DNA of 20,101 nt from Spirogloea muscicola (taxonomy: Eukaryota; Streptophyta; Zygnematophyceae; Spirogloeales; Spirogloeaceae), in the NCBI GenBank assembly GCA_009602725.1, contig WELB01000090.1, positions 289,800 through 309,900 on the forward strand, in the 5' to 3' direction. The notes beneath the pieces are model-generated. The model was not told where the DNA came from and did not search any database. It was given only the letters and a program-made list of their open reading frames with translations. Of this stretch, positions 11,401 to 20,101 are shown piece by piece; the first letter of the stretch is position 1; every line of letters starts with the position of its first letter. A program made the position numbers and the translations under genes.

Positions 11401-14400
11401 CGATGTCCATGACCTTTCTGCTAATTATGATATTCAAATTTGCACAAGGTGCACATAGTTCACCTGCTTCTTGGGCGTGTAGTGCCCTGCAACGTATCTG
11501 CTAAAGGTAGAGGTGGATTCTCCTCCCAGAATTCCCAAGTAGCTATGAGAGAAGTGTCATGCCACTGTACCACGATGGAGCCTGTCTCCAGGTATAACTG
11601 CACGTAAAGGAGGAGGGCATCAATGGTAGGCATTTATCTCCTCATGTCTGCACGAGATTTCCATACACAAAGGCACGCTGCAACATGCACAGAACTACGA
11701 TATGGCGACATACAATGTACAACCTCGTACTACTACTGTTGTTGGTGCCAGTGGCATTGCACTCCTGATTCGCATAAATTCAAAGAATGCACTTCTTGCA
11801 TGGCCGACGGCCGACCCCTGCGACAAGCACGTTGTCGCAGCTGACCTCATATAGCCGTCGGATGTAGGCCTCTGTCGCAGCAGCTTGTACAATAGGCTCT
11901 TCATGTGCAATGAGGGTCGCAAGGACGTCATCCACATGTCCCAGTGACGCGTCCATCAAAGACTCAATCTGCTCCTCCTTGCTCAAGTTGACATCATTTA
12001 GAGTTCCAGAAGTGGAGCTGATGTCAAGGCTATCCTGGTCAGCAGCGGACAGCTTGCGTGTGATGACCCTTCTCAGCTTGTTGTGTTCACCAGCCTGGAG
12101 GAGCTGGTTGGCCTTCAGTGCAACCTGTGATACAGAACAGGCACGCTAGCCTACGCGAGGCGTCGTTCTGCTGATACTGGTGAATGCATCTGAACGTTGC
12201 ATCGACTTAGTAGCTGAAACCTGTTCACCAAGCTCGTACCTTGTGCACATCTGTGCTACAAGAAAGCTTCAGGCTGTGAGGCAGTTTGGTACCTCGATAT
12301 ATGCTGAACCTTGCATCGCTGCCATGCGTTCAAGCTCGTTGCAGAAGGTGCCCGGTAGTGAGAATCTATCCAGGAGTGCAATGACCAACCTGTTCTTCAA
12401 TTTCAAAGCCTGCACACACCTCGAGTCTGCTCATGTCACCATAGCTGGTTGTGCAACGCTGACATACACCGGGAGGCCTCATCTCATTACCAGCCCTGTC
12501 CACTGGCATAGATCGGAAGCCACGTGGCAACCTCTTTGGTCTTAGCACTGTTAGCTAGATGAGGAGGAGCCTTGCCTGATGAGAAAGCATGACATCCAGT
12601 ACGTTGCTCAGAGCCTCCTTGTGCTCCCTTCGAAGGCTCTCAATACTCTCAGCCTAGAAATGACCAAGCACGAATGTAAGAGTGTCTTGTGAGAGCTGGG
12701 TTCAAAAGATACAGGAAGTATGAAGGCACGTAGCTTCAGAGCCTTTACCTCGTCCTTGGTCACACTGAAAGGTTCTTCGACGGTCAAGTACTCCACAAGC
12801 AGTTGCTGAATGAAAGAGGTCTTGAACTGAGATCCCCCCCTCTCATGCAGGCCCACAAGATCCAGCAGGGGAGCCAGCAGTGATTCTTGAAGTCCCATGT
12901 CCTTGTCGGACAGGTCATCGAGTGAGTCCTGTATGATAATCAGACATATAAAATCTGACGTCTTGACATACATTGACCATGTTCTGACTTGGCTGTAAGT
13001 CGGTGCTCACAAGTCACTGTTGGATGGATACTTGCAAGCACTTCTGTGTGGTGCCCCGGCTGGTTAGGAGTTGCATTTAACTTTCTTCAAATTGATAGCA
13101 GCCAATTGCAAGCCTAAGCATCAGCTGAAGAGCATGTATCATAGACCTGACCTGCATCACATTCTTCAAGATGCAGGCAGGAAACAGGCCGTCTTTGGCT
13201 GCTGCTCCGCTTATGTCTTCCAGCTGCGAGTGAATGGTTTCAGATGAGATAGGAATGGTATTTGAGGTCAGCATAGCTCTGTTATTTGCTTAATGCTGAA
13301 GAGGTGGATGCTGCTGAAGAGGTGGATGCGTGATACAAGTGACCTGCAGTCCTCAAGATGATTGTACACGGGTTACAAGACACGGGATGAGCAGTACCTT
13401 GTCTCGCAGCTCTTTGGGTAACTGGTTGCAGTGGATTGCAAAGCTTTCCTCCCATTGGAGGCTCGCAAGTTGATCATCTTCCAGGGACACTTGCAGATCG
13501 GCCACGATCTATTCGCACATACAACAGGTAGGTAATGTGTCACCTCCAAGGTGTGTACTGTATGGTTGCAAGCGGCCCCATTGTGAGTAACCCTGTTGTG
13601 AATCTGGCAGCAAAGTGGTCATTGCAGATCTTCAAACCGCTCCCACGCTGCTTGACACATGGTGGCATTCATTAGGACTGCCATAGCAAGACGTATTCAG
13701 CTTTACTTGTCACTGACCTCTTGCACATCGTGTTGGTAGCCTGCCAGCACCATCCTGGCACGGTTTGCTGCAAGCGAAAGCTTCTGATGGCTCTTGTTGT
13801 GTTCAGGTATCGGCTTGCCAAGGACAGGGAATGGCGACATGAAGGGAAGAGCCCGCCGCACGGTGGAGGGGTCGTCCAATTTGACTATCGCAATTAAATC
13901 TCCTGCCTATCTCAGATAGGCAGCTTCATTTGACGAGTCAGCAGGCAGGAATATAGAGATTAGAAGGGGAGTAAGGACGTGCTATAGACTGTTGCAGAGG
14001 CAGCAGTTAAACGGCTCCCATATTGTTGCTGTCTATCTAGCACGCCTAGCAAAAATGATGTACATATTCCAGGGCCTGGCGACTGGCATGCCACACAATT
14101 GTTGCTGGATGGATGCTTGGTTCGAATGTACCTGCATGACCTGACCTTCACTCATGCATAATGTGATCCGCCCTGCTGCTGTTGCAATCAGTGGCATTGT
14201 CATTTTCATGACCTCCATCTCGGCAAAAGCAGTACTTGCAACAATCTCGCTGTCATTGGCTACAAGTAGCCTGACCAGCTTTCCTGGACTTGGAGCTACA
14301 AGCTTGGAGGGGTCAAACTCGTTCTGCAACAAGTAGCAGCAGCTCGAATCAGGACTGCACTGCACAATTTTATGGCTTCATGCAATGGAGTCTGTGCTGT

Positions 14401-17400
14401 TTGCTGTTCATACTCACCTGCAGAAGGCAGATGCGCCCATCAATGAGCAGTCGCGTCCCCCCCAACTCCTCCTCCGCGTACACCACATGGCTATTGCCAT
14501 CCAGCTGAACGAAGAAGTGCAATGTGCATAGGGTTGAACGTCGCAACTTGTCGAGGCAAAATCCATGTTGATGACAAATCACAGAGGGGGCACTCGACCA
14601 AGCATGCAAAACAGTAGGAGACGTATGTGCTATACGAATTGAGCTGATCGACATCTGTCTTTTGGTCTCCTTGTGCTGCACCTGTACATGGAGACCCCCA
14701 TCTGGCAGCCTGTGAGCCTCTGCCTCTACTTCGCTGCCGTCAAGAGCCAGTCGGTAGCTCGTGGGCCCTCTACTAATGACGTCCACCTGTCGCATCGTAG
14801 CTTTGCATGATGTTTTCGTCAAGACAGCTTGGCAAGTCAAAATTGTGCAACATGCAGAAAGGACGTGATGCCACAGCTCTGATCCAGACACAGTATTTCT
14901 ACATCATCAGGGACGTGAAAGTCGAGCTCATGCTGAACACACTGGCTAAAATCTGCCCTCAATGTCATGACGACCTCAAGCTGCTTATGACCAGCACGCT
15001 GATGCACCTTGTACTGCATATCGTCCAGGTTCAAAACCACACTGACATCTATCGTAGAGCTTGCCTGCGCAACACAGGCAACAGACATCAACGTCACTGC
15101 TTGCGGTACTGCTTCCAGTCTCCGATATGGAATTGTGAAGTTTGACACCCTTAGTATCGATGACATAACAAGGAGTACCTTGGGTGGCACTTGTCCCTTC
15201 TCAAGGTACTGCAGGTAGTCGACCACTCGTGCAGAGATCTCGTTGCAAGCCATCTGCATGGCAATTCAAGTGAAATGATGCACTGACTTGTGCGTAGTTG
15301 TGTTTTCAGAAAGACAGAACCTTCTAGCAAGGTGATGTTCTAAGCCAACTGCTGAGCCCTTTGAAAGTGACAGTGATGCTCCAGCAAGAATACTCCTACT
15401 GTTCCTCATTCTTTGAGGATTGGGGCCCAGGTTTACAGCTAGCATAGCAACACTGCTAGGCTGCATACCGTAAGTGAACCAGCAATGACTGCCAGATGCC
15501 ACGGCGGGCGCTCCACTTTGAGTCTTCTTGCAATACGAGCATCAAGCCATCCAGTGTGAAAGGCGTTGCGCTGAAAGTCTGGCAGCTGTGAAGCATAACA
15601 AAACTTAGAATCAAGCGTGGTTTGAGGATTGAAAATGCCGTCACACCTCGTTGCAGTCGCAAAGCATAGCCAGAACCATCTGACTTGGTCCATATTCTCG
15701 AGCATCAAGACTACTCCAATCCGACCTTACTAATTGCAGTCCATATTCCCTGTCAATGACATCCACAAAGAGATTCGTACCTAAGCAAGGCATGAGTTGC
15801 TCTGAAGACTTGCGGGAAACTTACCTGAATCAGGTCCAGAGCGTAGTCAACTATGGTACGTATTTCTCCACGGATGTGGAGCTGGGTCAATGCCAGGACC
15901 ATATTCGCAATTGCAGCGGCTCTTGACTCTCCCATGGCAAAAAGGTGACCTGGTGTGCAGCAGGGGCTGCTCAGTAGAATTTCCGCAATTGGCAATGAGA
16001 GTACTGGTAAAGCCATCACAAGTTGTCTGTTCTGCATATGCTATCGACAGCCAAGGCAGGGCATACCAAATTGAGAGTTTGAGTACTCGTGAACGCTCCC
16101 TCCAGACTAGTACACAGGGCGATTGTGAAGTATCAGGTGATTGAGTTGGCCTTAGGAGCAGTCAGTATGTCCAAGAGCAGGCTACCAAACGAGCTTGTGG
16201 TAACGACAGTGTGCGAAGCTGCTTAAGGGGTGCAGCAGTGATACAGACCTTCACAGAAAAGTAGGCCCATACATCTGGTCGGCTTCGGAAGCTAAGCTCC
16301 TGCAAAAGTATCAGGGGAATACTTATTACATACATTAATAGCAGTAGTATGGCGTCCGCCGTGAAGCATGCAACAGAGTCATTACTGTCAGTCACATTGG
16401 AGTGCACGCATTGCTAGTTAAGCCTAAGGTAGGCTAGACACTGCAGGCTCATGTTGGTCCATGAATCATATCACAATACTTCTATCATTTACTTCACTTA
16501 TATCACCATACCTGGATGCGCCCAGTTGTAGGCTTGAAACCATCATCTGGGTCTTCACTGGTGATGCGGACAGCAATGACATGGCCTCTAGGCTTTTGAG
16601 CTACGGCCTTCTGGAAGTCGAAGGGTACCACCTGAACATGGTTGCAGTTGGGGCCCTTGGGCCCCGGGAGCAGGCAGTTGCCAGTGAAAGAGCTAACCAT
16701 GGAGCACGATTGCCAGCAGCTGTTACTGCCTCCCTGCTCTTGACCAAAGAGACGCCGAATCTCTGCATCATTCAATGCCATCATCTAAGCATTCACAAGT
16801 GTGCTCTGCAACTGCGTCTCAACAACGACAGAAAAATACAATGATTCCTCTGGCCTGGGGATGAGGATTTAGTGTGAACAAATTAGTGCAAATGGAGGTC
16901 ATGACCTTCGTGTCGACAAGCAGGCTATCCTCACCTGGTAGGCGCCATAGAGGGATGCCCATAGCAATCATGAGTTGCGAGGCAGGTAGGTTTATGCCCG
17001 CAATCCACTCAGTTACAGGATGCTCCACCTTTATTTTCAACAAGAAGCAACATAAATAGGCAAGAAGGACCCTGCTGCTGATGCAGTGACTGGCCTGAGT
17101 ATGCAGGGTAGCTGTAGGATGAGATGGAAGGCTGCTGCTCATGCTGCCCCAGCAGGAGCATGAAAGGCACAACAGACCAAGCTACTACATGATTGTGGCC
17201 TAGCTCCTGCGAATGCTTACCTGCAAGCGAGGGTTGCAGGCTCAAGGAAGTAAAATTTGCCAGTTTCCATGCTGTATAAGTACTCCACAGTGGCTGCACC
17301 TACGTAACCGACGCTTCTTGCCAATTGGCAAGCTTTCTGCTCAAGCAAAGTTATGATGTTTGCCGGGGCAATAGTAATGGGGCCCTCCTCGATGATCTAC

Positions 17401-19782
17401 AAAAAGAGCCAGAGACTGCCCTTGCTTAATCAGGCAGACGTCGATACTGCCCATTGTGGGCTTGCTTCGAGACCTTCGAGAAGAAGCTTGACCATGCTTG
17501 GTCTCTGCGCTGATGAAGTCCGACTAGACGAATGGTAGTGGTAATCTGATCTGATTCATGATCTGACAACATCATGATCAGTGCACTCGAAGTTTCTGTG
17601 CCTGTGCAATCTAATTGCTTGAAAAAGGATACCTTTTGGTGCCTTCGCTGGATGCTGCAATCGCGGCTGTGAAGAGCAGCTACATTGTTAAGTTGATCAC
17701 ATAGCAGCTGCACCTCCAGGTGACGACTCTGCATAGCCACAGTCAACGCAAAGCCTCGTTGGCTTTGCACAGCTACATTTAAAAGCTCAAATTTCTGCAC
17801 GAGCTCACTATTGACGCTAGTCATAGAGCTTTGCAGTCAACTCATCACGTATTGCCCAAGCTTGTCGCCCTTTATTGAGCTTTTATGAAGGTTTTGTCAG
17901 AAGCCATGTCAACATGCGCTAGGCTAGGCGACCTCCTTTTGCAAGAACTCTGGTAGTTGACATATAGGACACTCAGGCAGATGCTCAAAGCTGGTTGTCA
18001 ATGACGATGAGTAGATGCTGGCTGTACTACCAGCAAATCGTCGACTTGTAAAGCTATGCGTCAACGGTGGCTCGTCCCACCTGAGCAGCAAGCTTCATGA
18101 TGAAGATTGGTGAACCAGGCACCTCCCCAACAACTTGCTTATATAGGCCCCTCACCTCCTCATCGCTTGACACCTGAGGAGCCGATGCAGGGAACAGCAT
18201 CTGATGACTCCAATGTAAAGGGCGAAGCGAGCAAGAGGTTATGCTACATGTGGAGACTCCAAGGCCACATCGTAACCTTGGCGAGCATTGTGTACCTTGC
18301 GGATTCCCTTGCCTCCACCTCCCCAGGAGGCTTTCATCATCGAGGGATAGCCGATGCTTTGACAAGCAACTATCGCTTCCTCTTCATCTTGGACACAGGC
18401 CTTTCTATACACATCATCTGGTATTGGCTTCATGCAGTCGCTCAGAGGAACCTTGACCTGCACAACAGTGACTCTTCCGTGTAAGACCCGGCAACTTTTA
18501 GGAGTACACATAAGCCCGCATGCATGCACCCGCAAGCACGGAAGTGCTGCTTCCATTCTGTGCACCTTGACTCCTGCATTTGCAGGCGATGTTAACCAGA
18601 CCCACTATGGTGTGTGCCCGTGGTGCAATGTGGTTATATGACGGTTTGGCTCAATCTGACGTCTTGCATGTCGGCTGCATACTCTGCCGGGATTCTACAG
18701 ATAGCATGGTTGCTCACTTTGCTGCCGCTCCAAGGCAAGGTTGGCACTCCAGCAGCTTGAGCAACAATGGAAGACCCTATCTTGTCTCCCAAAGCAGCCA
18801 TGGGTCCAGCAGGGGGACCCATGAATGCTATATTCTTGGCAGCCAGCTGCATCGGCAGTTTCGGATTCTCGGAGGCGTGACCCCAACCTGGCCAAACTGC
18901 ATCTACCTTGGTACGCTCGGCCACCTAGCGTACATAGAAGCAGGTCATCCAGCTTCAGCTGTCAATCAGTATGATACTTAGAGCACTGCTAGCAAGGAGC
19001 TCCAGAGTCCTAGGCTACTCTTCCAGCTCAAGCTGCTCATACACAAAGAATGCACGTTTGAGGGGGCACAAACCTCAACGATGAGTTGGACATTTGCGTA
19101 GTTCTTGTTGTTGGTACCGCCTGGAACCTCCACAAACTGGTCAGCCATGTGGATGTGCTCAGCATTGGCCTTCATGTCCTCAGGTGTAGCCATCACGACC
19201 ACCAGGATTGCTCTTTCGGCTCCAAAAACCTCCAGTCAGATGTCATGATCAAAAGTAAGGACGGATCTCACTTCGCTTGACAAGTGCTTCAGCACTCAGC
19301 ACGCTCACTAAGGTACTCGCTTGCAGGGCATCATTGTTCAGTCTAATATAGACTGCTCTTGAGCCTGCTTTGCTTGCAACTCAAAAACAGACTTGCCAAG
19401 GATGGCTTCTGGCTCGTGCACACCCCATCAATGATCGAGGCTTTCTAGCCTATCTTGCCTTGTTATTGTCAAAATCAAGCTTCTCAACATGGTTGTACTT
19501 AAGCGTTACTAATGCCAGGGGTTGAGTAGGGTCACTCTTGATCAGCACCTCGTAAGCCCAGGTCCGCACGCTGCGTATAAATTTGACGGCAGAAATGCCA
19601 TTGTTGGCCACAAGCACTCTCTTGATAGGCCAGCTGCCACCCATCTGAGAGCAGAACAAGTCCACCCTCGCGGGGCTGACATAATTTCTGGGGCTCGGCT
19701 GTGTCGCAGGCGGCCTGACAGGTCCAAGCTTCCCAGCGAGCGTCAGTGGTGGCGGCACAGAGCCAGTGGGCTGTGGCGCCAT
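5494..19782 (-). CDS. ACC1: Homomeric acetyl-CoA carboxylase (ACCase), 41 exons
   Basis: Biotin-dependent enzyme making malonyl-CoA from acetyl-CoA, bicarbonate and ATP; the plant homologue is cytosolic. Exons in transcript order: 19782-19549, 19229-19074, 18924-18718, 18457-18296, 18173-18081, 17728-17633, 17396-17221, 17028-16935, 16762-16698, 16631-16512, 16299-16249, 16106-16067, 15949-15825, 15585-15469, 15253-15179, 15064-15008, 14786-14682, 14504-14418, 14323-14132, 13906-13718, 13508-13398, 13223-13152, 12928-12749, 12653-12576, 12409-12293, 12124-11846, 11597-11464, 11233-10456, 10345-10240, 10088-9901, 9704-9522, 9354-9079, 8838-8660, 8299-8147, 7954-7867, 7726-7604, 7312-6986, 6753-6553, 6405-6259, 6130-5915, 5655-5494. 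This gives about 2178 aa, against roughly 2230-2350 usual for the family. Phases match at all junctions except for 2 surplus bases in exon 7. The start is the first in-frame ATG after an in-frame stop at 19917-19915. The N-terminal 40 residues are Pro-rich, with no clear plastid transit peptide, so a cytosolic location is inferred. Confidence 0.93.
7602..7603 (-). other. ACC1: GC splice donor after ACC1 exon 36
   Basis: Exon 36 ends CATCAG and the intron starts GCAAGC. Exon 36 is exactly 41 codons and exon 37 begins in phase 0 with TVADDFEG. The nearest GT donor downstream gives the wrong phase. The site matches the GC-AG consensus AG|GCAAG. Confidence 0.85.
8300..8659 (-). other. ACC1 intron 33 with a strand-skewed tract
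   Basis: 360-bp intron between DYC(R) and IEKSV. From about 8440 to 8635 the + strand is strongly purine-rich, so the transcript is pyrimidine-rich there. The skew opens a 65-codon frame on the + strand with a very Arg/Lys-rich translation and no recognisable domain. I regard that frame as a product of the skew. Confidence 0.7.
8905..8937. repeat. 12-bp perfect stem with 9-nt loop in an ACC1 intron
   Basis: CCAACTGATCAG (8905-8916) and CTGATCAGTTGG (8926-8937) are exact reverse complements separated by TAGCATCTT. Each arm contains the palindrome TGATCA. A second palindrome, GCAAGCTTGC, abuts at 8937-8946. All of it lies within the intron 8839-9078 between exons 32 and 33. No function is known. 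Confidence 0.9.
10228..10240 (-). other. ACC1: Two in-phase alternative donors at the end of ACC1 exon 29
   Basis: GCAG|GTCATC (exon end 10240) and GCAG|GTGGAT (exon end 10228) are both phase 1 and 12 nt apart. They join equally well to exon 30. The longer form adds four residues (GHQA) in a poorly conserved linker. The gene model above uses 10240. Confidence 0.55.
10454..10455 (-). other. ACC1: GC splice donor after ACC1 exon 28
   Basis: The exon ends ATACAG and the intron starts GCAATC. It joins LATSIQ to GGLEELEM in phase 0, matching the plant pattern ...S...LEELEL. Reading on meets an in-frame stop after 15 codons, with no in-phase GT donor before it. Confidence 0.72.
12574..12575 (-). 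other. ACC1: GC splice donor after ACC1 exon 24
   Basis: The exon ends CATCAG and the intron starts GCAAGG. Exon 24 (26 codons, ending VMLSHQ) continues into ALKLKNRL of exon 25, as in plant VLSHQGVKNKNKL. No GT occurs before the in-frame stop, so the GC donor is needed. Confidence 0.82.
13295..13330. repeat. 18-bp tandem duplication in an ACC1 intron
   Basis: GCTGAAGAGGTGGATG occurs at 13295-13310 and again at 13313-13328, period 18. It lies in the intron 13224-13397 between exons 21 and 22. It is most likely a recent slippage duplication. Confidence 0.9.
13903..13923. repeat. 21-nt perfect inverted repeat over the ACC1 exon 20 acceptor
   Basis: CTGCCTATCT-C-AGATAGGCAG is a 10-bp perfect pair with a 1-nt centre. 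The splice acceptor AG (13908-13907) and the first exon bases lie in one arm. On the - strand two AGs occur 4 nt apart (GATAG|GCAG|G). Only the first keeps frame with MQ of exon 19 and gives AGDLIA. Confidence 0.9.
14132..15253 (-). other. ACC1: ACC1 BT segment and biotin carboxyl carrier (BCCP) domain, exons 15-19
   Basis: Residues about 579-750. Exons 15-17 encode the BT linker domain, including KGQVPPK and [22 protein letters not shown]. Exons 18-19 encode [22 protein letters not shown] and the biotinyl domain with [10 protein letters not shown]. The biotinylated lysine is residue 726, codon AAA at 14206-14204, in the canonical MKM context. The swinging biotin arm carries carboxyl groups from the BC to the CT active site. 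Exons 16, 17, 18 and 19 are all phase 0 and a whole number of codons long (19, 35, 29 and 64). Confidence 0.95.
16067..16106 (-). other. ACC1: ACC1 exon 12, 40-nt microexon
   Basis: It encodes [13 protein letters not shown] plus the first base of a Gly codon, between an acceptor ACTAG (16108-16107) and a donor GTATGC (16066-16061). It fills exactly the gap between YFSVK (exon 11) and [10 protein letters not shown] (exon 13). The plant enzyme has SGGGIHEFSDSQFG there. The phases match on both sides (0 in, 1 out). Confidence 0.88.
16632..16697 (-). other. ACC1: 66-bp micro-intron or in-frame insertion between ACC1 exons 9 and 10
   Basis: GT (16697-16696, GTTAGC) to AG (16633-16632, TTCAG) interrupts the BC segment between CWQSCSM and VVPFDFQKA. 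Plant ACCase runs continuously there (...W.KTSVVAFPFDF). The segment is 22 codons with no stop, so it could also be translated as an insertion. It is shorter than every other intron in the gene (next shortest 94 bp). It contains a perfect 7-bp inverted repeat. Confidence 0.6.
16650..16665. repeat. GC-only inverted repeat inside the 66-bp element
   Basis: GGGGCCC-TT-GGGCCCC is a perfect 7-bp pair with a 2-nt spacer, made only of G and C in the arms. It lies entirely within the putative micro-intron, in an otherwise mixed-composition exon pair. Confidence 0.85.
17236..17240 (-). other. ACC1: 2-nt surplus (frame disruption) in the BC catalytic motif of ACC1
   Basis: On the - strand exon 7 reads codons for FLE, then five bases CCTGC where a single Leu codon (CTG) is expected, then codons for NPRLQ up to the donor at 17220-17219. 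Upstream, the exon is in frame with exon 6. Downstream, NPRLQ is in frame with VEHP of exon 8. The exon is therefore 176 nt where 174 would keep frame. The pattern looks like one extra C on each side of CTG. The motif holds catalytic Glu, Asn and Arg residues of biotin carboxylases, so substitution of the stretch is not plausible in a working enzyme. Confidence 0.85.
17729..18080 (-). other. ACC1 intron 5
   Basis: 352-bp GT-AG intron (donor GTGGGA, acceptor ATGCAG) between MKLAAQ and SRHLEVQLL. Nothing recognisable lies inside it. Confidence 0.85.
19230..19548 (-). other. ACC1 intron 1
   Basis: 319-bp intron joining RTWAYE to VFGAERAI (donor GTGCTG, acceptor CTGGAG). No other feature is visible. 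Confidence 0.85.
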
Positions 19783-20101
19783 AGGAGCGGACGACACTAC
19801 CGCCGCCGCCAAAATCAATGCCGCCGTCGGTGGTACCGGCGGCGTTGAGCCCGCAGCTGAGGGTGCTGCTGCTGCAGGGCAGGTGGGGACGAGCCTGAGC
19901 TGAGCTGCAGGCTCTCAGGCCTGGCATGGAAGAGCCCTGCGGCCCCAAGGAGTGAGGCTAGTCTCGATTCGGGAGGGAGAGGTGGGTAGTCACAGGGGTC
20001 GCTCGACAGGCGGTCACTTGACGGGCGGAGAGGCGGGGATGGGAAGGGCGGAGACAGGGGAGGGAGGAGAGGGAGGAGGAGGGTGGACCGGAAGGGAGGG
20101 G
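19783..20101 (-). promoter_or_regulatory. ACC1 5' region (5' UTR and proximal promoter)
   Basis: Upstream of the chosen ATG the frame stays open, Ala/Pro-rich, to a TGA at 19917-19915, with no earlier in-frame ATG. An out-of-frame ATG lies at 19927-19925 (- strand). Beyond 19970 the + strand becomes very G-rich. I see no clear TATA box. An upstream exon to the right of the window cannot be excluded. Confidence 0.55.
20057..20083 (+). other. Potential G-quadruplex motif upstream of ACC1
   Basis: Four runs of at least three G (20057-20060, 20062-20064, 20071-20073, 20081-20083) are separated by loops of 1, 6 and 7 nt. This meets the usual G3+N1-7 definition. It lies on the + strand, the template strand for ACC1, within a longer G/A-rich tract (about 19970-20101). 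Confidence 0.6.

Larger units (their letters stand above)
10456..13906 (-). other. ACC1: ACC1 central (AC) region, exons 20-28
   Basis: Residues about 751-1396, the eukaryote-specific scaffold between BCCP and carboxyltransferase. Landmarks shared with plant ACCase: [14 protein letters not shown] just after [101 protein letters not shown]; and [10 protein letters not shown] followed by FVRALVRPP. Exon 28 (11233-10456, 778 nt) is much longer than all other exons. Confidence 0.88.
15469..19782 (-). other. ACC1: ACC1 biotin carboxylase (BC) domain, exons 1-14
   Basis: Residues about 40-578. The domain carboxylates biotin using ATP and bicarbonate. Visible landmarks: [17 protein letters not shown] (N-terminal BC fold); MATPEDM and [28 protein letters not shown]-grasp glycine loop ASWGGGGKG (Lys about 249); [23 protein letters not shown]; the catalytic FLE(L)[13 protein letters not shown] segment across exons 7-8; [38 protein letters not shown]; and [10 protein letters not shown] leading to HTGWLD, which closes BC. 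Sequence order and spacing follow the land-plant enzyme. The one defect is the 2-nt surplus at 17236-17240, described separately. Confidence 0.93.

Noticed and set aside
18799-18823. 9-bp inverted repeat CATGGGTCC / GGACCCATG
   Set aside because: It lies in coding exon 3 over the conserved MGPPAGPM residues. The repeated Gly-Pro codons explain it.
1-20101. Prokaryotic operon, CRISPR array, mobile element, tRNA or rRNA gene
   Set aside because: I saw none. The window is two spliced eukaryotic housekeeping genes, and no ordered direct repeats, transposase similarity or cloverleaf was noticed by eye.

Overview
This is nuclear DNA from an intron-rich eukaryote, most likely a green alga. Two conserved genes fill almost the whole window. 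Both match land-plant proteins along their length, apart from the C-terminal tail of the second. Exons are short and introns are mostly 90-400 bp. Plausible TGTAA-type (green-algal) polyadenylation signals lie downstream of both genes. The lineage assignment is an inference.

Left part (1-4452, + strand): the 3' part of CLPX, the AAA+ unfoldase of the organellar ClpXP protease. I resolved fourteen exons with consistent phase, giving 527 codons before the TGA. The N-terminus, including any zinc-binding domain, lies left of the window. The ATPase motifs (Walker A, pore loop, Walker B, arginine finger, sensor 2) and the ClpP-docking IGF tripeptide are intact.

Middle (4453-5493): a convergent intergenic region of about 1 kb holding both 3' UTRs. 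No gene is visible in it.

Right part (5494-19782, - strand): a homomeric (eukaryotic-type, multidomain) acetyl-CoA carboxylase, ACC1. I reconstructed 41 exons, about 2178 aa, in the order biotin carboxylase, BT domain, BCCP with the biotinyl lysine, long central region, carboxyltransferase. The phase closes at every junction except inside exon 7. There the catalytic glutamate/asparagine/arginine motif of biotin carboxylase carries 2 extra bases. Three of its introns use GC donors. Exon 12 is a 40-nt microexon. The usual C-terminal tail of about 100 residues was not found.

Rightmost 319 bp: 5' region of ACC1 with an overlapping out-of-frame upstream ORF and a G-rich tract (C-rich on the ACC1 sense strand).

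The two genes are not functionally linked. One acts in organellar protein quality control, the other makes malonyl-CoA for fatty acid synthesis and elongation. I found no mobile element, CRISPR array, tRNA or rRNA gene, and no evidence of an unknown multi-gene system. The points of interest are the gene-structure anomalies listed as findings.
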